A stretch of 44,369 nt of DNA from Pseudomonadota bacterium (GTDB lineage Bacteria; Pseudomonadota; Alphaproteobacteria; Acetobacterales; Acetobacteraceae), in assembly GCA_021847995.1 (NCBI GenBank), contig JAJZNE010000026.1, positions 1 through 44,369 of the forward strand, given 5' to 3'. The position numbers and the translations under genes are program-made. Position 1 is the first letter of the stretch; each line of letters starts with the position of its first letter. Under the pieces are notes generated by a model. That model saw only the letters and a program-made list of their open reading frames with translations, was not told the DNA's origin and made no database searches. Positions 7,793 through 16,630 of the stretch are shown one piece after another.

Positions 7793-9169
7793 TCATCGGC
7801 CGGGCGTGACCGGCAGGGCGACCCAGTGGGTGTCTTTGCGCCCGCGGATCAGCAGCGGGGCATGGTCGGCACCGGTGGCGGCGACGGCGGCGATCGCCCG
7901 TGTCACGTCCGCCGGGGCACGCACCGGGGTCGTCCGCACCATCATGATCACGTCGCCGGCGACGATACCGCGCTCGGCCGCGGCAGAGCCCGGACGCACC
8001 TCGCTGACCAGGACGCCGGCCGCATCGGCAGGAACTTCGAACCGGGCACGATCCCGCGCCGCCAGCGGGGCGAGGCGCATGCCGGGATCGGCGGGCGTCG
8101 CCGCGGTGACGCGCAGCGGCATCGGCTGCATCGTCTCCGGCAGGGCGGTTGCATTCGGATCGGCGGCGACAACGAGCGAGACCGTCTGTTCCCGCCCGTC
8201 GCGCAGCAGGTCGAGCGGCAGCGCCCGGCCGACCGGCGTCTCGACGATGCCGCGCTGCACGTCGCGCGTGTCGCTCACCGGCTTGTCGCCCAGCCGCAGG
8301 ATGATATCGCCCGGACGCAACAGCGATGCGGCCGGGCCGTTGCGATTGACCGCCGTGACCAGCACGCCGCGCGGCGCCGGCAGGCCGAAGCCGGCCGCGA
8401 GCCCGGCGGTGACGCGCTGCACCTGCACCCCGGCCCAGCCGGCCTGCACGCGGCCGGTGCGGATCACCTGCTCGATGATGAAGCGCGCATCGTCGGCCGG
8501 CATGGCGAAGCCGAGGCCGATCGAGCCGGTGTTGTTGGGCGAGGAATAGAGGGCGGTGTCGATGCCGACCACCTTGCCGTCCAGGTTGACCATCGGTCCG
8601 CCGGAATTGCCGTGGTTGATGGCGGCGTCGGTCTGGATGAAATCGTCATAGGCAGTTTCGCGGATGTTGCGGTCGAGCGCGCTGACGATGCCGGCGCTCA
8701 CCGACAGTCCGATGCCGAGCGGGTTGCCGAGGGCCATCACCGGATCGCCGATGCGCAGCGTGTCGCTGTCGCCGAGGGTCAGCACCGGCAGCGGCCTGCC
8801 GGCGTCGATCTTCAGCAGCGCCAGATCGAGCAGCCCGCTGACATAGAGGATCCTGGCCTGAAGCGGTGGAATGTCGTGGCCGGAGATGGTGATGCGGTCG
8901 GCGCCGGCGATCACGTGACGGTTGGTGACGATGATGCCGGACGGTTCCACCACGAAGCCCGACCCCCAGAAGTAATAGGGACGGTTCGCCTTCGTCGTCA
9001 CCGTCTCGATATTGACCACTGCCGGCAGCAGCGGCGCCAGCCGGTCGGCGAGATCGGGCGGCAGGTCGCCGGCATGGGCGAGGGGGAATGCGCACAGAAC
9101 CACCGCGGCGATCACCGCCAACCGGCCGTATGCCCGCCGAGCCATCCTGCCGATATTGCGAATTTGCAT
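7793..9169 (-). CDS. Periplasmic Do-type (DegP/DegQ) serine protease
   Basis: This is a 458-residue HtrA-family protease-chaperone exported by a signal peptide (residues 1-33, cleavage near AHA). The catalytic triad is His85 (TNRHVI), Asp115 (LLDLALLKI) and Ser189 (HGNSGGP). Two PDZ domains follow: one at about 236-325, with the loop RGVLVTAVNRNGPA, and one at about 355-445, with AGVLVSEVRPGSAAAERGIVAG. It should degrade misfolded envelope proteins. Two adjacent ATG codons exist. The second (9167-9169) is chosen because GGAGG then sits at a usable distance, while the first nearly abuts it. The upstream 147 bases contain AT-rich sequence (TATAGTTTCATAAT on the minus strand) that may hold its promoter. 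Confidence 0.92.
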   Translation of the reverse strand: MQIRNIGRMARRAYGRLAVIAAVVLCAFPLAHAGDLPPDLADRLAPLLPAVVNIETVTTKANRPYYFWGSGFVVEPSGIIVTNRHVIAGADRITISGHDIPPLQARILYVSGLLDLALLKIDAGRPLPVLTLGDSDTLRIGDPVMALGNPLGIGLSVSAGIVSALDRNIRETAYDDFIQTDAAINHGNSGGPMVNLDGKVVGIDTALYSSPNNTGSIGLGFAMPADDARFIIEQVIRTGRVQAGWAGVQVQRVTAGLAAGFGLPAPRGVLVTAVNRNGPAASLLRPGDIILRLGDKPVSDTRDVQRGIVETPVGRALPLDLLRDGREQTVSLVVAADPNATALPETMQPMPLRVTAATPADPGMRLAPLAARDRARFEVPADAAGVLVSEVRPGSAAAERGIVAGDVIMMVRTTPVRAPADVTRAIAAVAATGADHAPLLIRGRKDTHWVALPVTPGR

Positions 9170-9316
9170 CATCCCCTCCCTTCGCAACGCATTATGAAAC
9201 TATATCGGATTTCCTACGATACCGCCCAGGCCGCTGGCCTCGCGCCATCCTTGCCCGGCCGCTCACAAGGCAGTTGTTCCTCCGTCGCCATCGTTGCGCA
9301 ACGGCGCGCGATGCTC

Positions 9317-10543
9317 CTACCCGATTACCGCCGGACCGTCGAGGGTAGCTTCACCCTGCCCGGCGCCCTGCGGCTTCTGCCGGTCCGCCGCGCCTTGGGT
9401 GGCCAGCACCAGATCGTCGCGATGGATCAGTTCGTCGCGCCCGCGCCAGCCCAGGATCGCCTCGATCGCCTCGCTGCGATGGCCGATGATGCGCGCCGCA
9501 TCGGCGCTGGCATAGGCGGAAAGGCCGCGGGCCAGCAGCGTCCCGTCCTGCGCCCGCACCTCCACCGGGTCGCCGCGCTCGAAACTGCCGGTGACCCGGC
9601 GCACGCCGGCCGGCAGCAGCGAACTGCCGCGCCGCAGCGCCCGTGCCGCGCCGGCATCCACCTCCAGCGTGCCGAGCGGCGCGAGACTGCCGGCAATCCA
9701 GCGCTTGCGCGCCGAACGCCCCTCCGGCGCCGGCAGGAACCAGGTGCAGCGCGCCCCCTCCGCCAGCGCGCGCAGCGGGTGCGGCGTGCCGCCGCGCGCG
9801 ATCGCCATGGCGCAGCCGGCGCCGGTCGCGATCCGCGCCGCCGCCAGCTTGGTGCGCATGCCGCCCGAGGAATAGCCGGGCGGCGGCTCCCCGCCCATCG
9901 CCTCGATCTCCGGCGTCAGCACCGCTACCACCGGAATATGCTCGGCGGCGGGATCGCGCCGCGGATCGGCGGTGTAGAGTCCGTCGATGTCGGACAGCAG
10001 CACCAGCGCGTCCGCCTGCGTCATCTCGGCGACGCGCGCCGCCAGCCGGTCGTTGTCGCCATAGCGGATTTCCGCCGTCGCGACGCTGTCGTTCTCGTTG
10101 ATGACGGGAACACAACGCAGGCCGAGCAGCGTTGCCAGCGTCGCGCGTGCGTTGAGGTAGCGCCGCCGATCCTCGGTGTCGCCGAGCGTGAGCAGCAACT
10201 GCGCCGCGGTCATGCCGTGGGCCGACAGCGCCTCCGCCCAGGCCTGCGCCAGCCGGATCTGCCCGACCGCCGCGGCCGCCTGCTTCTCCTCCAGCCTGAG
10301 GCGCGGCTGCGTCAGATTGAGGCTGCGGCGCGCCAGCGCGATGGCACCGGAACTGACCACCATCACCTCGGCGCCGCGCCTGCGCAGGGCGGCGATGTCG
10401 GCAGCAACCGAACGCAGCCAGTCCTGCCGCGGCGCCGCCTGTTCGGCATCCACCAGCAGGGCGCTGCCGATCTTCACCACGATGCGGTTCGCGCCGGCGA
10501 GAGCGGGCGCCGTTTCCGCGGCGAGGGAGGGAGAGTGCGACAC
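9317..10543 (-). CDS. proB: Glutamate 5-kinase (proline biosynthesis)
   Basis: This is a 408-residue enzyme that phosphorylates glutamate in the first step of proline synthesis. The amino-acid-kinase domain shows [34 protein letters not shown] and [10 protein letters not shown]; the [12 protein letters not shown] loop is also present. A PUA domain (about residues 300-385) completes the bacterial form. The start is GTG at 10541-10543 with AAGGGA upstream, because in-frame codons further up would extend into obgE. It lies 41 bases after obgE in the ribosomal-protein operon, an order (rplU-rpmA-obgE-proB) common in many bacteria. Confidence 0.94.
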   Translation of the reverse strand: MSHSPSLAAETAPALAGANRIVVKIGSALLVDAEQAAPRQDWLRSVAADIAALRRRGAEVMVVSSGAIALARRSLNLTQPRLRLEEKQAAAAVGQIRLAQAWAEALSAHGMTAAQLLLTLGDTEDRRRYLNARATLATLLGLRCVPVINENDSVATAEIRYGDNDRLAARVAEMTQADALVLLSDIDGLYTADPRRDPAAEHIPVVAVLTPEIEAMGGEPPPGYSSGGMRTKLAAARIATGAGCAMAIARGGTPHPLRALAEGARCTWFLPAPEGRSARKRWIAGSLAPLGTLEVDAGAARALRRGSSLLPAGVRRVTGSFERGDPVEVRAQDGTLLARGLSAYASADAARIIGHRSEAIEAILGWRGRDELIHRDDLVLATQGAADRQKPQGAGQGEATLDGPAVIG

Positions 10544-10584
10544 GGGTTCCCTTGCTGTCGATCCGCGATCGCTGCGGCAGGGCC

Positions 10585-11670
<1,086 letters not shown>

Positions 11671-11952
11671 CTATTCGGCGGCAGCCGGCGCCGGCGGCGG
11701 CGGGGCGACCACGGAGACCTGCACCCGCCCTTCCGCGCGCCGCTCGAAGGCGACGCGCCCGTCGATCAGCGCAAAAATGGTATGGTCGCGGCCGAGGCCG
11801 ACATTGCGCCCCGGGCGCACCCTGGTGCCGCGCTGGCGGATGATGATGTTGCCGGCGCGCACCGCCTCACCACCGAACTTCTTGACGCCGAGGCGGCGGC
11901 CTTCCGTGTCGCGCCCGTTGCGCGAGGAGCCGCCGGCTTTCTTGTGGGCCAT
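11671..11952 (-). CDS. rpmA: 50S ribosomal protein L27
   Basis: This 93-residue large-subunit protein begins [20 protein letters not shown], the invariant L27 N-terminus that reaches the peptidyl-transferase centre, and continues [20 protein letters not shown]. The C-terminal tail is unusually Pro/Ala-rich ([13 protein letters not shown]). There is no N-terminal presequence of the type cleaved in Firmicutes. It follows rplU by 18 bases. Confidence 0.98.
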   Translation of the reverse strand: MAHKKAGGSSRNGRDTEGRRLGVKKFGGEAVRAGNIIIRQRGTRVRPGRNVGLGRDHTIFALIDGRVAFERRAEGRVQVSVVAPPPPAPAAAE

Positions 11953-11971
11953 GGCCTGATCCTTCTCCCGC

Positions 11972-12304
11972 TCACGCCGCCGGCGCGTCGGCCGCGGCGC
12001 GGATGTCGGCGACGCGCAGCACGGTGACATGCTGGCGATGGCCGCCGCGGCGGCGCGAATTCTTGCGCCGGCGCTTCTTGAAGATGATGACTTTTTCCAG
12101 CCGGTCCTGCGCGATCACGGTCGCGGTGACGGCGGCGCCGGCGATCACCGGCGCACCGAGCGTCAGCGCCCCTTCGGCGCCGATGGCGAGCACGTCGGTG
12201 AAGGTGACCGTCGCGCCCGGCTCGGCCTCCAGTTTCTCGACCTTGAGGACGGCGTTGGGCGTCACGCGGTACTGTTTTCCGCCGGTGCGGATGACTGCGA
12301 ACAT
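11972..12304 (-). CDS. rplU: 50S ribosomal protein L21
   Basis: This 110-residue large-subunit protein has the signatures [14 protein letters not shown] at the N-terminus and the 23S-rRNA-binding basic stretch [17 protein letters not shown]. About seven residues of Ala-rich tail (AAADAPAA) extend beyond the usual length. It is the first gene of the rplU-rpmA-obgE-proB operon, with ATG at 12302-12304. An approximately 80-base leader separates it from a clear promoter, and that leader contains two competing hairpins. Confidence 0.98.
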   Translation of the reverse strand: MFAVIRTGGKQYRVTPNAVLKVEKLEAEPGATVTFTDVLAIGAEGALTLGAPVIAGAAVTATVIAQDRLEKVIIFKKRRRKNSRRRGGHRQHVTVLRVADIRAAADAPAA

Positions 12305-12360
12305 CGGTCTCTGTGTCCTGTCGGCCGCCAGGATGGCGCTGCTGCAAGCGAACGGGGCCA

Positions 12361-12382
12361 CCGGGCGTACCCGGAAGCCGGG
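12361..12382 (-). promoter_or_regulatory. Alternative hairpins in the rplU leader
   Basis: Three five-base segments lie in the leader: CCGGG at 12361-12365, CCCGG at 12370-12374 and CCGGG at 12378-12382. The middle one can pair with either neighbour (loops of 4 or 3 bases), giving two mutually exclusive hairpins just after the predicted transcription start. This may be an L21-type autoregulatory leader; function is inferred. Confidence 0.35.
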
Positions 12383-12390
12383 AAGCGCGC

Positions 12391-12418
12391 GTTATAGCGG
12401 CCCAAAGCCCCGAGTCAA
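12391..12418 (-). promoter_or_regulatory. Sigma70 promoter of the rplU operon
   Basis: On the minus strand TTGACT (12418-12413) and TATAAC (12396-12391) are 16 bases apart, close to consensus at both boxes. Transcription should begin near 12384, giving a leader of about 80 bases before rplU. This is the strongest-looking promoter in the window. Confidence 0.75.
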
Positions 12419-12526
12419 CGCCCGCTCAAGGTGCCACAACCGCGCGCCGCACCGTCTCATCCGGGATCATCGCGATCGACGATCCGTTCGCGGACGGCCA
12501 TGCCTTCGCCGCGGCCGGCCGGGCGG

Positions 12527-13411
12527 TCAGGCGAGCTGGCGCCCTGCCAGCCGCTCCAGCACCCTGAGCGGCGCCTGCTCCGGCCGCGCCATCGCCGTGA
12601 CCGGCAGGTGGAAGGTCTGCTCCAGCGCGCAATGCCCTGCGATCGCGGCGTGCAGCACCGAATCGGTGTAGCACAGCCATACCGTCCCGGAAGGGAACGA
12701 CACCGCGGTGCGGGGCGCGCGCGCCTGATAGCCCTCGTCCAGCTTGCCCGCGTCATGCAGGCCGAGCATCAGGAAGTCATAGGGCGCCCGCCGCCCCCTG
12801 GTCAGGCCGAGGCGCTGCATCAGCCAGCCCTGGCCGGGCAGGCCGGCACGCACCCGCGGCAGGAAGGCCTGCGCGAAATCGGCGAAGTTCTCGCCCACCC
12901 GCCAGTCGCGCGCCGCCCCGTCGGGGGCGATGTTGGCGAACACGCGCAGGATGCGCCGGCCGCGCATCGGCCGCGTCGGAAAGGCATCGACATGCAGCCG
13001 CGTGTCGTCCTGCCGCGGCGCCGCCTGCCGCCCGGCGATCTCGGCGGGGCGGAAGCTGGTCCGTGCCCGTTCCAGCAGCGGCGCATAGCGCGGCAGCAGC
13101 CCGTGCAGCAGCGCCGTCGCCTGGCGCCCGAACCGATCCAGCATCGCCGCCAGCCGCTCCCGCTCCACGCCAGCGAGTGCCGTGCCGTGCAGCCGTCCGG
13201 TGGCCGGATCGAGGCTGATGTTCTTGCGCGTGTCATCGAGCGCGCCCGGTGCCAGCAGCGTCCGCTCCACCGCCGCCGGCTGGAAACCGAGGCGGGGGAG
13301 GAACAGCACCCGCCCCGCTTCCAGCCCGCTCAGCGCCGCCGCCTGCTCCTCCGGCGCGAACGGCCCCTCCCACGCCGACGCGGTCAGTTCCAGAACGATA
13401 TCACGATCCAT
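12527..13411 (-). CDS. kdoO: Kdo hydroxylase (Fe(II)/2-oxoglutarate dioxygenase)
   Basis: This 294-residue protein matches the Kdo-hydroxylase family, which converts the outer Kdo of lipid A-core to Ko (3-hydroxy form). The iron-binding HxD is H140-V-D142 in DTRLHVDAFPTRP, and the distal histidine is probably H254 in FPSGTVWLCYTDSVLHAAIA. The segment RKNISLDPATGRLHGT and the DRFGRQATALLHGLLPRYAP helix are also family-like. The start is ATG at 13409-13411, 14 bases after the phosphatase gene on the same strand, so the pair forms an operon. The enzyme is expected to act at the inner membrane on nascent lipopolysaccharide. Assignment rests on recalled family motifs. Confidence 0.82.
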   Translation of the reverse strand: MDRDIVLELTASAWEGPFAPEEQAAALSGLEAGRVLFLPRLGFQPAAVERTLLAPGALDDTRKNISLDPATGRLHGTALAGVERERLAAMLDRFGRQATALLHGLLPRYAPLLERARTSFRPAEIAGRQAAPRQDDTRLHVDAFPTRPMRGRRILRVFANIAPDGAARDWRVGENFADFAQAFLPRVRAGLPGQGWLMQRLGLTRGRRAPYDFLMLGLHDAGKLDEGYQARAPRTAVSFPSGTVWLCYTDSVLHAAIAGHCALEQTFHLPVTAMARPEQAPLRVLERLAGRQLA

Positions 13412-13425
13412 TCACGGTCCCTCCG

Positions 13426-14097
13426 CTATTCGCGGTGCAGCAGCCGGTGGGTGACGAAATCGGCGAAATGCCCGGCCCGGAACGCCGCCCCCAGCGTCGC
13501 CGCATCATACTCCGTGCGCAGCCAGTCGAGGAACGCCAGCCGCCCCTCCGCCTCCCGCGCATAGGCGAGCAGGAAGGCGTCCAGCACCCCGGCGCGGGAC
13601 CGGTGCCAGTGGCCGTGGCGCCAGGAAAGCTGGCGCAGCGCCTCCGCCGTCGTGCGGCCATGCAGCAGCAGGAACAGCGCGGCGGCAAGGCCGGCGCGGT
13701 CGGCACCCGACTTGCAATGCACCAGGATCGGCTCGGCCGAGCGTGACAGCGCCGTTGCCAGGGTCAGCACCTCCGCCCGCTGCGGCGCCCGTCCGCTCGA
13801 CAGCGGCGCATCGACGAAGCCGATGCCGAGCCGCGCCGCCGCCGCGCGCGACAGCGCGTCCGACCCGTTGCCGCAGGGTCCGCGCAGGTTGATGACCGTG
13901 CGGACCCCGTGGCGACGCACCAGCCGCGCCAGCCGCCGCGGCGTCGGATGGTTGCTGCGATAGAGCCGGTCGGGCACGACGGTCGCGAAATTGCTCCAGG
14001 CGACGCGCAGCAGGCCGTGATCGACCAGCAGGCTGTCGGCCCAGGCGAGCGCGCGCCCGCGCGTGGAAATCAGGTCGCCGCGGAAGATCGTGTCCAT
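13426..14097 (-). CDS. Protein tyrosine/dual-specificity phosphatase-like protein
   Basis: This 223-residue protein carries the Cx5R phosphatase P-loop as HCKSGADRAG, with C128 the nucleophile and R134 the phosphate-binding arginine. D133 sits inside the loop, as in PTEN-like or DSP families. Preceding elements fit the fold: RLYRSNHPTPRRLARLVRRHG and RTVINLRGP. No signal peptide or membrane segment is visible, so it is cytoplasmic. Because kdoO follows 14 bases later, it may act on lipopolysaccharide or its precursors, or on a protein regulating them. The substrate is not deducible from sequence. The start is ATG at 14095-14097. Confidence 0.82.
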   Translation of the reverse strand: MDTIFRGDLISTRGRALAWADSLLVDHGLLRVAWSNFATVVPDRLYRSNHPTPRRLARLVRRHGVRTVINLRGPCGNGSDALSRAAAARLGIGFVDAPLSSGRAPQRAEVLTLATALSRSAEPILVHCKSGADRAGLAAALFLLLHGRTTAEALRQLSWRHGHWHRSRAGVLDAFLLAYAREAEGRLAFLDWLRTEYDAATLGAAFRAGHFADFVTHRLLHRE

Positions 14098-14178
14098 GAC
14101 TCTCGGCTTATGGCGCGGTCGGGCGGCAATGCCCCGTGATGTCTCCGTGAGCCGCCGTCCAGGCGCCCCGCCGCCGGG

Positions 14179-15066
14179 TCAGCGATTGGTGAGCATGGCG
14201 TCGGCAAACGCGGCCGTATTATAGCGAAGCATTTTGATATAGGTATCCGCCGGCCCGCCGGGAGGGGAGAGGGCGTCGGAATATACCTCCGGCCCCACCG
14301 TCACCCCGGCATCATGCGCCACCGCGGCCATCAGGCGCGGATCGGTCATGTTCTCGATGAACACGGCGCGGATGCCCTGGGCGCGGATGTCGCCGATCAG
14401 GCGCGCCATGTCGCGCGCCGACGGTTCCGCGTCGGTGGCAATCCCCTCGACGAAATGCAGCCTGATGCCGTAACGGTCGCCGTAATAGCCGAAGGCGTCG
14501 TGGCTGGTGACGATCTGCCGCTTCTCCGCCGGCACCGCCGCCAGACGCGCGGCGATCCAGGCGTCGGTCGCGGCGATCTCCGCCGCATAGGCATCGGCGC
14601 GGGCGCGCCAGGCGTCGGCATGGGCGGGATCGGCCTTGGCGAGCCCGGCGGCGATGGCGCGGACATAGCGGACGCCGTTGCGCGGGTCCTGCCAGGCATG
14701 CGGGTCGATCGTGGTCGCCCCGTCCTCGACGAAATGGCGCGGCGTCACCGCTTCCGCCGCCACCACGCGCACGCCGGCGAAGCCGGAGGCGCCGCGCAGC
14801 CGGTCCATCCAGCCCTCCAGCCCGAGCCCGTTTTCCACCACCACGCGCGCGCCCCGCACCGCGAGCAGGTCGCCCGGTCGCGGCTCATAGGTATGGGCGT
14901 CGCCGTCCGGCGGCACCAGCGAGACGACATCGACCTCGTTGCCGCCGACCTGGCGGACCATGTCCGCCAGGATCGAGATGGTGGCCACCGTGCCGAGCGG
15001 CTGCGCGGCCCTGGCCGCGACCGGCGTCAGCGCCAGTCCCGCAAGAAAATGGCGGCGGAACAACAT
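14179..15066 (-). CDS. znuA: Zinc (ZnuA/TroA-type) ABC transporter substrate-binding protein
   Basis: This is a 295-residue periplasmic metal receptor (cluster A-I) with a signal peptide (MLFRRHFLAGLALTPVAARA). The metal site can be read as H58 (GDAHTYEP), H123 (IDPHAWQD), H189 (TSHDAFGYYGDRYG) and D264 (YSDALSP). That is the three-His-one-Asp set of TroA/ZnuA-like proteins rather than the His-His-Glu-Asp of manganese receptors. The usual ZnuA His-rich loop is absent. A perfect Zur-type palindrome directly upstream supports zinc uptake. No permease or ATPase gene adjoins it, so its partner transporter must be elsewhere or shared. The start is ATG at 15064-15066. Confidence 0.88.
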   Translation of the reverse strand: MLFRRHFLAGLALTPVAARAAQPLGTVATISILADMVRQVGGNEVDVVSLVPPDGDAHTYEPRPGDLLAVRGARVVVENGLGLEGWMDRLRGASGFAGVRVVAAEAVTPRHFVEDGATTIDPHAWQDPRNGVRYVRAIAAGLAKADPAHADAWRARADAYAAEIAATDAWIAARLAAVPAEKRQIVTSHDAFGYYGDRYGIRLHFVEGIATDAEPSARDMARLIGDIRAQGIRAVFIENMTDPRLMAAVAHDAGVTVGPEVYSDALSPPGGPADTYIKMLRYNTAAFADAMLTNR

Positions 15067-15079
15067 GTTGGGCTCTCTC

Positions 15080-15107
15080 GATATGTTATACTATAACATT
15101 TTGTCAA
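15080..15107 (-). promoter_or_regulatory. Candidate znuA promoter overlapped by the Zur box
   Basis: On the minus strand the consensus -35 TTGACA (15107-15102) is followed after 16 bases by CATATC (15085-15080), a weak -10. The Zur box lies between them, so zinc-loaded Zur would block polymerase. The -10 assignment is uncertain. Confidence 0.5.
15083..15099. promoter_or_regulatory. Zur box (zinc-uptake regulator operator)
   Basis: ATGTTATA-C-TATAACAT is a perfect 17-base palindrome and agrees with the alphaproteobacterial and enterobacterial Zur consensus (TGTTATANTATAACA). It lies 17 bases before znuA and 74 bases before the divergent YgjP-like peptidase gene, so it could control both. Confidence 0.82.
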
Positions 15108-15172
15108 ATCGTCACGGGCGAGGCAAGCTCGGCGATTGCCCGCGGCGCCGGAACGGGCCAATCTGCCGCTGC

Positions 15173-15874
15173 ATGGATCAGGCAGCTTGCGAAATCCTCA
15201 GGCTTCCCGGCGGCCCGGCGCGGGTGGAATGGCGGCGCAGCGCGCGTGCACGCCGGATCAGCCTGCGCATCGACCCGCGCGGCGGCGCCGTGGTGGTGAC
15301 CCTGCCGCCGCGCGCCGGGCGGACGGCGGGGATGGCGCTGCTGATGAACCATGCCGACTGGGTGGCGCGTCGCCTCGCCGCCCTGCCCGGCCCGGTGCCG
15401 TTCGCCGACGGGGCGCTGGTGCCGCTGCACGGTGTCGAGCACCGCATCCGCCACCTGCCCGGCCTGCGCGCCGGCGTCCTGGTGGCGCAGCGGGAGATCC
15501 TGGTGTCCGGCGAGGCCGGGTTCCTGCCCCGCCGCGTCGGCGACTTCCTGCGTGCCGAGGCCCGCCGGGTGTTCACCGAACTGGCCGGCCGCAAGGCCGC
15601 GGCGGCGCAGGTGACGGCCAGGCGCATCACCGTCAAGGACACCCGCAGCCGCTGGGGCAGTTGTGCGTCGAACGGGAATCTCGCATTCAGCTGGCGGCTG
15701 GTGATGGCCCCGCCCGAAGTTCAGGATTACGTCGCCGCCCACGAAGTGGCGCATCTCCGCCACATGAACCATGGTTCGCGCTTCTGGGCGCTGGTCGGGC
15801 AGCTCACGCCGCATTCCGCCCCGGCGATCGCGTGGCTGCGCAGCAACGGCCCGCGCCTGCTGCGCGTCGGCTGA
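15173..15874 (+). CDS. YgjP-like metallopeptidase (M48/DUF45 family)
   Basis: This is a 233-residue cytoplasmic protein with the zinc-peptidase motif HEVAHLRHMNH. H190, E191 and H194 form HExxH and H200 is a likely third ligand. The family hallmark TRSRWGSCASNGNLAFSWRL precedes it at 157-175. Members are usually annotated as putative zinc peptidases of unknown substrate, often with an N-terminal beta domain as here. The start is ATG at 15173. It is divergent from the zinc-receptor gene with the Zur box in between, which may link it to zinc status. There is no strong Shine-Dalgarno sequence and no signal peptide. Confidence 0.88.
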   Translation: MDQAACEILRLPGGPARVEWRRSARARRISLRIDPRGGAVVVTLPPRAGRTAGMALLMNHADWVARRLAALPGPVPFADGALVPLHGVEHRIRHLPGLRAGVLVAQREILVSGEAGFLPRRVGDFLRAEARRVFTELAGRKAAAAQVTARRITVKDTRSRWGSCASNGNLAFSWRLVMAPPEVQDYVAAHEVAHLRHMNHGSRFWALVGQLTPHSAPAIAWLRSNGPRLLRVG

Positions 15875-15965
15875 CGCCGCCCGGCCGGTTGACATCCCCG
15901 TGCCGCGGGTCGCAGGTCGGCCTCGCCACGCGTATCTCGCCACGCGCATTGAGCAGGGGCACGCC

Positions 15966-16625
15966 ATGTCCGGCCTTCCCTTTCGCCGCCCGATCGTGCC
16001 GGCGCCGCAGGATGCGCTGCTGCTGATCGACGTGCAGAACGACTTCGCACCCGGCGGCAGCCTGCCGGTGCCGGACGGGGATGCCATCGTGCCGCTGCTC
16101 AACCGCATCGCGCGCGGCTTCGCCACCGTGATCCTGACCCAGGACTGGCATCCGCCGCGCCATCTCTCCTTCGCCGCCGCCCATCCCGGCGGCGCGCCCT
16201 TCGCCAGTGTCGAGCTGCCCTATGGGCGGCAGGTGCTGTGGCCCGATCATTGCGTCCAGGGCACGCACGGCGCCGCCCTCATCGCCGCGCTCGACGTGCC
16301 GCATGCCGCGCTGGTGCTGCGCAAGGGCTGCCGGCGCACGGTGGACAGCTACTCCGCCTTCGCCGAGGCCGATGGCACGCCGACCGGGCTTGCCGGCTAT
16401 CTGCGCGAGCGCGGCGTCGCCCGCGTGTTCGTCGCCGGCCTCGCCACCGATTTCTGTGTCCGCGCCTCCGCCGTCGATGCCGCCGGCGCCGGCTTCGCGA
16501 CCGCGGTGATCGCCGATGCCTGCCGCGGCATCGACGCCGACGGCTCGCTCGCCGCCGCCTGGACGGCCATGACGGCGGCGGGCGTGGCGCGGCTCATCGC
16601 CGCCGATCTCCACCCCGCCGCCTGA
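15966..16625 (+). CDS. pncA: Nicotinamidase
   Basis: This 219-residue isochorismatase-fold amidase converts nicotinamide to nicotinate for NAD salvage. The catalytic triad is Asp22 (LLIDVQNDFAPGG), Lys120 (VLRKGC) and Cys164 (ATDFCVRAS). Metal-site residues are Asp60 and His62 in TQDWHPP, with His95 in WPDHCVQGT. The start is ATG at 15966, 91 bases after the YgjP-like gene on the same strand. It ends five bases before the stop of the oppositely oriented M24 gene, leaving no room for a terminator between them. Confidence 0.94.
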   Translation: MSGLPFRRPIVPAPQDALLLIDVQNDFAPGGSLPVPDGDAIVPLLNRIARGFATVILTQDWHPPRHLSFAAAHPGGAPFASVELPYGRQVLWPDHCVQGTHGAALIAALDVPHAALVLRKGCRRTVDSYSAFAEADGTPTGLAGYLRERGVARVFVAGLATDFCVRASAVDAAGAGFATAVIADACRGIDADGSLAAAWTAMTAAGVARLIAADLHPAA

Positions 16626-16630
16626 ACCCG

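Noticed and set aside
9194-9240. Short AT-rich plus-strand start (MKLYRISYDTA) in the degP upstream gap
   Set aside because: It has no ribosome-binding site and soon runs antisense to proB; more likely promoter sequence.
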